NCBI GenBank assembly: GCA_035490315.1
Contig: DATHET010000121.1
Coordinates: forward strand, 1 to 24,119
DNA from: JADJQU01 sp035490315
Lineage (GTDB): Bacteria; Planctomycetota; UBA1135; GCA-002686595
Length of the DNA: 24,119 nt
Reading direction: 5' to 3'
The notes under the pieces are model-generated. The model was given only the letters and a program-made list of their open reading frames with translations. It did not search any database and was not told where the DNA came from. The position numbers were made by a program, and so were the translations under genes. Shown here in pieces: positions 9,008 through 15,078 of the stretch (positions within the stretch are counted from its first letter, which is position 1; each line of letters opens with the position of its first letter).

Positions 9008-9013
9008 GACGTC

Positions 9014-9643
9014 GTGATCGAGCCATTCGAATTCAAGATGCAACGTGGTGGAGACTCAGCGCTTCGTGAAGTCGCGAGATTCTTCATGCACGACGACCCC
9101 GTCTATCGTTCGCTCAGGAAGATCAACGTCAAGTTGATGGAGCTGGAAATCCCCTACGCCGTCGCGGGTGCGATGGCTCTCGTGGCCCACGGCTACGACA
9201 GGACCACGGTGGATGTCGACGTCCTGGTGTCCGCCGATGCATTGACTCGAGTGCATGCCGCACTGGACGGGCCCAGTTACTCGAGTTCGCTCGCCGGCAG
9301 CAAGGCACTCCGGGATACCGAGACCGGGGTTCGAATCGACTTCCTCGTTGCCGGCGGATTCCCGGGTGACGGCAAGCCCAAGCCTGTCGCCTTTCCGGAT
9401 CCCGCGAGCGCGTCGGTCGAGATCGACGGGATCCGCTATCTCTCGCTGGACAGGCTGATCGAGCTCAAGCTCGCGTCCGGCATGACCAATCCCGGCAGGA
9501 TCAAGGATCTCGCGGACGTCCAGGAACTGATTCGCGTCGTTCGGATGGACGCAGGTTTCTCGCAGCGACTTGCAGAATTCGTCCGACCGAAGTTCGTGGA
9601 ATTGTGGAGCGCTGTCGAGTCGACGGGAGATTCCGAGATCTGA
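9014..9643 (+). CDS. AbiEii-like nucleotidyltransferase-fold protein
   Basis: This is a 209-residue protein. AGAMALVAHGYDRTTVDVDVL (51-71) fits the core of the DNA polymerase-beta-like nucleotidyltransferase fold, with metal-binding D67 and D69, and RIDFL (107-111) supplies a third acidic residue, D109. RIKDLADVQELI (162-173) is the conserved helix seen in AbiEii/MenT-type and related proteins, with K152 and K164 nearby. Such enzymes may move a nucleotide onto tRNA or protein; in AbiE systems the family member is a toxin. Here no AbiEi-like antitoxin gene is adjacent, so the gene stands alone and a toxin role is not supported. The GTG at 9014 is uncertain; an ATG at 9086 (residue 25) keeps all motifs. 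Third-position GC is lower than in neighbouring genes, a possible sign of transfer. Confidence 0.75.
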   Translation: MIEPFEFKMQRGGDSALREVARFFMHDDPVYRSLRKINVKLMELEIPYAVAGAMALVAHGYDRTTVDVDVLVSADALTRVHAALDGPSYSSSLAGSKALRDTETGVRIDFLVAGGFPGDGKPKPVAFPDPASASVEIDGIRYLSLDRLIELKLASGMTNPGRIKDLADVQELIRVVRMDAGFSQRLAEFVRPKFVELWSAVESTGDSEI

Positions 9644-9667
9644 GCGGCTCGCGAGCCGAGCCGCTCA
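9641..9667. terminator. Hairpin between convergent genes, likely bidirectional terminator
   Basis: TGAGCGGCTC (9641-9650) and GAGCCGCTCA (9658-9667) form a perfect 10-bp stem with a 7-base loop. The stem begins at the stop codon of the nucleotidyltransferase-like gene and sits 12 bases from the end of the convergent FG-GAP gene. No T tract follows on either side, so termination may depend on the strong stem or on Rho. Confidence 0.55.
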
Positions 9668-9679
9668 CGCATAGGGTGT

Positions 9680-12253
9680 TCAGAAGCCCGTGAGCGTGAC
9701 ACGCTCGACGTTGGTCAACCGCCAGGGCGGGCCGACGAATGCCTGCAGATAGAACGTCGCACCGATCCACGCAGGTGAGTGTGGAGTCGGAATCGATGCG
9801 CTGTCCCTGCCCTGCGAATCGAGATGTCCCGCTGCGACGACGAATGCGGAATGAGGCGCGATCTGCAGCAAACCGAAGGGTGGGAAAGGTGTCGGGACTT
9901 GGTGGCGGCCGCCGATCATGAGCCAGAGCTTCCAGGGTTTGCCGTACAGGTCGGTGACGAGCGGAACTCCGACTCGCGGAATCTCGCGCCAGGCAAGCTC
10001 CAGGTGCAGGTTGGAGAGCAGCCAGGCTCCTCCGGGTTGGTTGACGGCGACGAAGGCATCGTCGTCGCCGTCGAGGTCGAAGTCGCCAAGCGCCAATCGC
10101 GTGCCGGGCTGGCTGGGGGAGGGGAGCGCTGAAAAGCTGAAGTGCGCGTGCCCGTCGTTGAGCAGCAGCTGCACCGAGCCCTCGCTCGCCAGCAGCGCGT
10201 CGAGATCTCCGTCGCGATCGAGGTCGGAGAGCTCCACGTCCCAGAAGATTTCGTGGGGGAGTGGCGCCGGCACCAATTCCAGACCAAAGCTCGCGTTGCC
10301 GTCGTTGCGATGCAGGCGGACCGCCGTGGTCTGAAGAAATGGGTCTCCGACCGAGAGCACGTCGAGATCGCCATCGCCGTCCAGGTCACCGGCGGCATCC
10401 TCCGCGGCTCCGAGCAGCTGCGGAAACTGCGCACTGGCGTTGGTGAACTGACCGCTGCCGTCATTGAGAAGCAGGAGCGCCGGTTGGACAAGTCTCTCCA
10501 CCAAGGCGTCCGCATCGCCGTCTGCATCGAAGTCGGCGAACAGCACGGATTGTCCGCCCGACCCTGTCGGCGGCAGCTGCGCGCTCGCATCGCTGAACAC
10601 TCCCGTGCCGTCGTTCAGGGTCAAGCGCAGCGGGCCGGAATAGTTGGTCTGCAGGGCGTCCAGGTCGCCGTCACCATCGATGTCGGCCAGGCCCATGCCT
10701 CGCGCGCCCGGGTTCGAGGGTGGAAGCCGCACCGGGGCTGGTGCGAATGTCCCCATTCCGTCGTTCAGGTACAGCCGGCAAGGCTCTCCCTCGACGCCGA
10801 CGAACAGATCGGGGTCCTGGTCCCCGTCGACGTCGCCGAGAGCCCTTGGCTCGAGGAGCGATCCGCCCGTGCCGATCAGGCCGGTTGCGGCGAACCAGCC
10901 CGTGCCATCGTTCAAGAGCACGTGGTTCTTCGAGACGACGTCGAGATCGTGATCGCCATCGAGGTCCCCGGCGATCGCCAGAACTCCATCCGCCGCGGCG
11001 AAGGGGATGCCTGCAGGGCACGCGCGGAGTCGAGCGCTGCCGTCGTTGAATCGCAGGCGGTCCTCGCTGGGCAAGCCGAGGAACACGCAGTCGAGATCGA
11101 GATCGCCGTCGAGGTCGAGGACCACGGCGCTCCGGCTCGGGCCCGCCACGTCGGTCAGGTGGGTGCTCGAAGCGTCGATGAACAGGCCGTTCCCGTCGTT
11201 CAGCGCCAGGAACTCGCCATCCCCGGAAGGCGGTCCCGCGAACACTCCCACGAGGTCGAGGTCGCCGTCGGCATCGAAGTCGGCAAGGCCGAGACCTTGC
11301 GCGCCTACCAGGTGTTGCGGCAATTGCGCCGATCCGTCGCTGTAGTGCCCGGTGCCGTCGTTGAGATACAGGCGCGGCGCAGCGTCGCGGTCTCCGAACA
11401 CCAGGTCCGCGTCCAGGTCGCCGTCGACGTCGCCCGCGACCACGGCGAGCGAGTGGGCCAGGTGGACGGGAAGGCGAGACGTCACGTCGCTGAAATGACT
11501 CTGACCGTCGTTCAGGTACAGGCGGCTCGGGGCTGGCGAGGCGATGGCATTGCCGCCATTGGCCAGGACCAGATCCAGATCCTGGTCGCCATCGACATCG
11601 ACGAGCGCCACCGCGCGCGTGTCGCAGTGAGCCTGCGGGAGCAGCCCGGTCGCTTCGCTGAAGCCACCAGCTCCGTCGTTCAGGAACAGCTGACTCTGAG
11701 TGCCCGAAGGCCAGAGATCGGAATCCGCTCCATTGCCTACGACGGCATCCAGGTCGCCATCTCCATCCGTGTCGCCGAGCACCGCGCACATCGTCGTGGC
11801 GTAGCCAGTGGGGAAGGCAGTCGCGAGGAAACGACCCGAGCCGTCATTCAGCCGCAGCTCGACGTCACCGCCACCTTTGTAGTCGTCTCCGTTGCCGATC
11901 AGGAGATCGAGGTCCAGGTCCGCGTCGACGTCGCCCAGGACCATGCAGGTGGTCCGATGGTTCGCGCAGTCCGGTTGATTCGCAGCGAGGACGAACCGCC
12001 CGCGGCCGGTGTTCAGGAACAGGCTGTTGCAATCCAAGCCGTAGGCCTGGTTGTGGACGAGCAGGTCGACGTCTCCATCGCGATCGACGTCGCCAGCGAC
12101 GGCGACTTCCATTTCCGACCTCGCTGGGAGCATCCGATGCAGCTGTTCGAGCTTCGCTGCCTGAGCGCTCGCCGATGTGGGGCAACTCGCGAGCGTCAGG
12201 CACAGGCCGGCGCTGGCACGCAGCGCTGGGCCGAGAGGGAGTCTTCCAAGCAT
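9680..12253 (-). CDS. Large secreted FG-GAP/VCBS repeat protein
   Basis: The protein has 857 residues. Its signal peptide could be cleaved after A30 (TSASA); L21-A22-S23-C24 is also a fair lipobox, so secreted and lipid-anchored forms are both possible. From about residue 54 to 760 it carries 14 calcium-loop-like repeats of the form DxDxDGDxD, such as GDVDRDGDVDLL, GDTDGDGDLDAV and ADIDGDGDLDAL. Each is followed by an LNDGxGxF-like strand, with a period of about 50-60 residues. This is the integrin-alpha-type FG-GAP pattern, expected to form beta-propellers bound to calcium. The last 100 residues are a separate domain without a calcium motif. The role is probably extracellular binding or surface structure; no enzyme domain is seen. 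The ATG at 12253 follows a good Shine-Dalgarno. The gene is divergent from the dehydrogenase gene. Confidence 0.92.
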   Translation of the reverse strand: MLGRLPLGPALRASAGLCLTLASCPTSASAQAAKLEQLHRMLPARSEMEVAVAGDVDRDGDVDLLVHNQAYGLDCNSLFLNTGRGRFVLAANQPDCANHRTTCMVLGDVDADLDLDLLIGNGDDYKGGGDVELRLNDGSGRFLATAFPTGYATTMCAVLGDTDGDGDLDAVVGNGADSDLWPSGTQSQLFLNDGAGGFSEATGLLPQAHCDTRAVALVDVDGDQDLDLVLANGGNAIASPAPSRLYLNDGQSHFSDVTSRLPVHLAHSLAVVAGDVDGDLDADLVFGDRDAAPRLYLNDGTGHYSDGSAQLPQHLVGAQGLGLADFDADGDLDLVGVFAGPPSGDGEFLALNDGNGLFIDASSTHLTDVAGPSRSAVVLDLDGDLDLDCVFLGLPSEDRLRFNDGSARLRACPAGIPFAAADGVLAIAGDLDGDHDLDVVSKNHVLLNDGTGWFAATGLIGTGGSLLEPRALGDVDGDQDPDLFVGVEGEPCRLYLNDGMGTFAPAPVRLPPSNPGARGMGLADIDGDGDLDALQTNYSGPLRLTLNDGTGVFSDASAQLPPTGSGGQSVLFADFDADGDADALVERLVQPALLLLNDGSGQFTNASAQFPQLLGAAEDAAGDLDGDGDLDVLSVGDPFLQTTAVRLHRNDGNASFGLELVPAPLPHEIFWDVELSDLDRDGDLDALLASEGSVQLLLNDGHAHFSFSALPSPSQPGTRLALGDFDLDGDDDAFVAVNQPGGAWLLSNLHLELAWREIPRVGVPLVTDLYGKPWKLWLMIGGRHQVPTPFPPFGLLQIAPHSAFVVAAGHLDSQGRDSASIPTPHSPAWIGATFYLQAFVGPPWRLTNVERVTLTGF

Positions 12254-12259
12254 GGGGTT

Positions 12260-12264
12260 CTCCT
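12260..12264 (-). promoter_or_regulatory. Shine-Dalgarno of the FG-GAP gene
   Basis: AGGAG on the minus strand lies 6 bases before the ATG at 12253. It fixes this start against more upstream in-frame codons, and it is notable because most other genes here have no such site. Confidence 0.7.
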
Positions 12265-12332
12265 GGAAACCGGCGTGTCCGCGATTGGTTCGCGAACGCG
12301 CCGCGGTGGGGCGGCTTGCACGCCACGAACTG

Positions 12333-12338
12333 TATGCT
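12333..12338 (+). promoter_or_regulatory. Putative extended -10 box of the dehydrogenase gene
   Basis: TGTATGCT contains TATGCT (12333-12338), which ends 9 bases before the ATG at 12348; the mRNA would be nearly leaderless. There is no Shine-Dalgarno (CTGCCCCAA before the ATG). On the other strand, TACAGT (12334-12329) could be the -10 of the divergent FG-GAP gene, about 75 bases from its start. Confidence 0.35.
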
Positions 12339-12347
12339 CTGCCCCAA

Positions 12348-13532
12348 ATGACGCAGCACCGATTCTCGATCTGGCTAGCGACCGCAATTCTTCTGGGCCT
12401 GCTGGCCTGCGCTTCGCAATCCACGGTCCCGGGGATGCCGCCCGAGGCGGCGGCCCCGGTGCTCCAGGTGAGCCCTGCCCAGGAGTCGGCCCCTGGCGCT
12501 GCTGCCGGAGAGGGCCTGGGTTCCCTGCGCAACGCGCGGGTCGCTTTCGCGACCGACGGCAAGCCGGTGCCGCTGACGTTCCTCGCTCGGGGCAACATGA
12601 GTCCGGACGAGCTCGCCGAGCTCACGCGGCTAGCGCCGAACCTGCGGATCCTCAGTGGACTTTCACGCGAGCAGGCTCTCGAGCATGCCGCGGAAGCGCA
12701 GGGCGCGGACGCTGGCCTGGTGACGCCCGAATTCCTCGCCGCGGCCGGCCAGCTGGTCTGGGTCCAGGCGATGGGGGCGGGGGTCGAGCGCTTCCTCGCC
12801 CTCGACGGGCTCGCCAAGGAGGAGCGCATCGTGCTGACCAACATGCGCGGCGTTCACGGTCCCGCGATTTCGGAGCACGTCTTTGCGACGCTGCTCTTCC
12901 TGACGCGCGACCTGCGTTTCCATGTCGCGAACCAGCCCAGCGGCACCTGGAAGCAGGATGGCTCCTCGCGTCGGCCAATCACCCTCCAGGGCCGCACCCT
13001 CCTGGTCGTCGGCCTGGGCGGCATCGGCAGCGAGGTCGCCGAGCGCGCCCACGGCTTCGGGATGCGCGTGATCGCGACGCGCCGCAGCGACACCCCTTCG
13101 CCCGCGTATCTCTCGCATGTCGGCCGCCCCGACGAGTTGAAAGCCATGCTGCCGCATGCCGACGTGGTGGTGGTGTGCACGCCGCTGACGCCTGAGACCG
13201 ACCAGCTCTTCGATCGCCAGGCCTTCGCCGCGATGAAGCCCGGCGCCTACCTGGTCAACATCGCCCGGGGCCGCATCGTCCAGACCCAGGCCCTGGTCGA
13301 GGCCCTGCGCGACGGCCGGCTCGCCGGCGCCTGCCTGGACGTCACCGACCCCGAGCCCCTGCCCGCGGACCATCCGCTGTGGCAGATGGCGAACGTCGTG
13401 ATCACGCCCCACGTCTCGAACGATTCGGAGTTGACCGACCAGCGGGGAGCGCAGCTTTTTCACGAGAATTTGAGGCGTTTCGCGGCGGGGGAGCCCTTGC
13501 TCAACGTCGTGGACAAGCTCGCCGGATATTGA
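12348..13532 (+). CDS. D-2-hydroxyacid dehydrogenase family protein with lipoprotein signal peptide
   Basis: The protein has 394 residues. The family reduces 2-keto acids to D-2-hydroxy acids, or the reverse, with NAD(P)H. The Rossmann loop GLGGIG is at 222-227, and the catalytic set R307 (NIARGR), E336 (DPEPL) and H355 (TPHVS) is complete. The strand after the glycine loop ends in ATRRS (243-247), with Arg where NAD-preferring members have Asp, which suggests NADP(H). The odd part is the N-terminus: hydrophobic residues 8-20 and a lipobox, L18-L19-A20-C21, then a Pro/Ala-rich linker to about residue 55. This would place a cofactor-dependent enzyme outside the cytoplasm. The ATG at 12348 is the natural start; an internal start near 60 would give a cytosolic enzyme. 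The stop overlaps the trmL start by one base (TGATG). Confidence 0.9.
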   Translation: MTQHRFSIWLATAILLGLLACASQSTVPGMPPEAAAPVLQVSPAQESAPGAAAGEGLGSLRNARVAFATDGKPVPLTFLARGNMSPDELAELTRLAPNLRILSGLSREQALEHAAEAQGADAGLVTPEFLAAAGQLVWVQAMGAGVERFLALDGLAKEERIVLTNMRGVHGPAISEHVFATLLFLTRDLRFHVANQPSGTWKQDGSSRRPITLQGRTLLVVGLGGIGSEVAERAHGFGMRVIATRRSDTPSPAYLSHVGRPDELKAMLPHADVVVVCTPLTPETDQLFDRQAFAAMKPGAYLVNIARGRIVQTQALVEALRDGRLAGACLDVTDPEPLPADHPLWQMANVVITPHVSNDSELTDQRGAQLFHENLRRFAAGEPLLNVVDKLAGY

Positions 13533-14119
13533 TGGAGATCGTGCTGGTCGCGCCGGAGATTCCGCACAACTCGGGCTGCGCCGGCCGCCTGAGCGCGGCT
13601 CTCGGGCTGCGCCTGCACCTGGTCGAGCCGCTCGGTTTCTCGCTCGAGGACCGCTACTTGAAGCGCGCCGGCCTGGATTACTGGCCGCTGGTCGAGCTTT
13701 GCGTGCACCGCGACTGGCAGGCGGCGAGCACGGCGCTCGCGGCCTCGAGCCCAAGGCCCCTGGGCGAGCGGCTGCGGCTGTTCAGCGCTCGGGGCGGGGC
13801 CTCGCTCTTCGCGGTCGACTTCGCTCCCGATGACGTCCTCGTCTTCGGCAGCGAGTCGAGCGGGCTGCCGCCCGAGCTCCTGACCGCCTTCCCTGCGCGG
13901 CGGGTCTACATCCCGATCCGAAACGGGGTGCGCAGCCTCAATCTGGCCAATGTGGTCTGCCTTGCGACCTACACGGCGCTGGTGCGAGCCGGAGTCGCAT
14001 TGCCGGACAATGACGGCAGCTACCAGCCCCATCCGCGCGCCGCGGAGGACGTCTGGCCGGGCACGCGCGTCTCGGCTTCCGACGAGGCGCAAGGGAAGTT
14101 GCCCACCCGTCCTGATTGA
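13532..14119 (+). CDS. trmL: tRNA (cytidine/uridine-2'-O)-methyltransferase TrmL-like, SPOUT family
   Basis: The enzyme methylates the 2'-hydroxyl of the wobble nucleotide (C34/U34) in certain tRNAs using SAM. The 195-residue protein shows the SpoU/TrmL motifs: PEIPHNSG (8-15), R19 at the catalytic arginine position, LHLVEPLGFSLEDRYLKRAG (28-47), FGSESSGLP (105-113) in the trefoil-knot SAM site, and IPIRNGVRSLNLANVV (127-142). It is about 35 residues longer than E. coli TrmL, with a low-complexity C-terminal tail from about 165. The ATG at 13532 shares a base with the stop of the dehydrogenase gene, so the two are probably translated from one mRNA although their functions are not linked. A terminator follows 24 bases after the stop. 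Confidence 0.9.
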   Translation: MEIVLVAPEIPHNSGCAGRLSAALGLRLHLVEPLGFSLEDRYLKRAGLDYWPLVELCVHRDWQAASTALAASSPRPLGERLRLFSARGGASLFAVDFAPDDVLVFGSESSGLPPELLTAFPARRVYIPIRNGVRSLNLANVVCLATYTALVRAGVALPDNDGSYQPHPRAAEDVWPGTRVSASDEAQGKLPTRPD

Positions 14120-14142
14120 CATGGGGCGAAGAAAAGGCGACG

Positions 14143-14165
14143 AAGGCGCCCGGAGCGCGCCTTTT
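14143..14165 (+). terminator. Rho-independent terminator after trmL
   Basis: AAGGCGC (14143-14149) pairs with GCGCCTT (14157-14163) around a 7-base loop, and the 3' arm runs into CTTTTAG. The T run is short, but position and form fit the end of the dehydrogenase-trmL transcript. Confidence 0.6.
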
Positions 14166-14192
14166 AGACCCTGCCGTTCGCGAAAGGGTGAT

Positions 14193-14260
14193 GGATTGCG
14201 CGCGACGTTCTTCCGCGAAGGTCCCAAGAATTCACGCGGTGTGATGCGGGATTGCGCGCG
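14193..14260 (+). repeat. Two direct repeats upstream of the act operon promoter
   Basis: GGATTGCGCGCG occurs at 14193-14204 and again at 14249-14260, 56 bases apart, each preceded by GTGATG (with two extra bases in the second). The second copy ends 10 bases before the putative -10 box, so the pair could be activator or repressor sites; no regulator is identified. Confidence 0.4.
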
Positions 14261-14270
14261 GCTCGGACGC

Positions 14271-14276
14271 TAGACT
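14271..14276 (+). promoter_or_regulatory. Putative -10 box of the act-sco-cox operon
   Basis: TAGACT lies 130 bases before actA and would start the RNA near 14283. No good -35 is found at the usual distance, as expected if an activator is used. The leader would contain the hairpin at 14347-14372. Confidence 0.35.
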
Positions 14277-14346
14277 CTCCGCCAAAATCTGGAGCGAGCG
14301 ATGCGCGCCCGAGCGCGCGCCGCGCGAGCCAGCCGCACCGATCCTC

Positions 14347-14372
14347 CCCCTGTTTCCCCCGCCAAACAGGGG
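14347..14372 (+). promoter_or_regulatory. Leader hairpin upstream of actA
   Basis: CCCCTGTTT (14347-14355) and AAACAGGGG (14364-14372) form a perfect 9-bp stem with an 8-base loop, ending 34 bases before the actA start. With no T tract after it, a role in mRNA stability or translation is more likely than termination. Confidence 0.5.
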
Positions 14373-14406
14373 TCCGCGCGCTCCCCACGGCGCCCGGTCC
14401 CACCCG

Positions 14407-15078
14407 ATGACCCAGATCTTCCACAAAGGCTTCAACACCCTCTCCAAGGCCAGCATCGTGGTCGGAGGGCTCGCGGCCGTGACGCTGCTCGCCGCGGTCC
14501 TGGCTTCGAACCGCACGCCGTACATCAGCCTGGTCGACGTTTCGCGCGAGCAGCCGGTGCCCTTCAGCCACAAGCACCACGTCGGCGGCATGGGCATCGA
14601 TTGCCGCTACTGCCACACCTCCGTCGAGGAATCCGCCCAGGCGTCGATTCCCACGACGAAGACGTGCATGACCTGCCACTCGATGATCTGGACCAACGCC
14701 GCGATGCTCGAGCCGATCCGGCAGAGCTACCAGAGCGACCGGTCGATCGAGTGGCTCAAGGTCCACGACCTGCCCGATTTCGCGTACTTCAACCACTCCA
14801 TCCACATCAAGCAGGGCGTCGGCTGCCAGACCTGCCACGGTCAGGTCGACCAGATGCCGCTGATGATGCGCAAGAACACGCTCAACATGGAGTGGTGTCT
14901 CTCCTGCCACCGCGAGCCCGAGAAATACCTGCGCCCGCGCGAACAAGTCTTCAACATGAACTGGGACATCCACACGGATCCGGCCACCCAGGGCAAGACC
15001 CAGGAACAGCTCGGAGCCGAGCTGGTCACCCTTTACAACGTGCAGAAGCTGACCAACTGCTCCACCTGCCACCGATGA
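14407..15078 (+). CDS. actA: Alternative complex III subunit ActA, pentaheme c-type cytochrome
   Basis: The 223-residue protein has a membrane anchor near the N-terminus (about 16-34) and then five CxxCH haem sites: C66-H70, C87-H91, C140-H144, C164-H168 and C218-H222. This is the number typical of ActA. In alternative complex III it takes electrons from the iron-sulfur centres of ActB and passes them to the monohaem subunit or to the oxidase on the outer face of the membrane. PFSHKHHVGG (52-61) holds extra histidines for bis-His ligation. The ATG at 14407 has no Shine-Dalgarno. The stop overlaps the actB start (ATGA). Confidence 0.95.
   Translation: MTQIFHKGFNTLSKASIVVGGLAAVTLLAAVLASNRTPYISLVDVSREQPVPFSHKHHVGGMGIDCRYCHTSVEESAQASIPTTKTCMTCHSMIWTNAAMLEPIRQSYQSDRSIEWLKVHDLPDFAYFNHSIHIKQGVGCQTCHGQVDQMPLMMRKNTLNMEWCLSCHREPEKYLRPREQVFNMNWDIHTDPATQGKTQEQLGAELVTLYNVQKLTNCSTCHR

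Noticed and set aside
8118..9026. Longer form of the SAM methyltransferase starting at 9026
   Set aside because: The extra 22 residues are low-complexity, overlap the divergent gene start, and skip the -10-like box at 8969-8974.
9680..12253. CRISPR array or DNA tandem repeat suggested by the repeated GAGGTCGCCGTC-like words
   Set aside because: The words are imperfect, spaced about 150-180 bases apart, and keep the frame; they encode calcium-loop repeats.
10142..13195. Very long plus-strand open frame (over 1000 codons) antisense to the FG-GAP gene
   Set aside because: It mirrors the GAC/GTC-rich repeats of the minus-strand gene and runs into the dehydrogenase gene in another frame. It shows no domain and the minus frame is clearly the coding one.
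14301..15074. N-terminal extension of actB upstream through the actA region
   Set aside because: The frame is open but antagonised by actA, which has five haem motifs; actB begins at the ATGA overlap with the typical family N-terminus.
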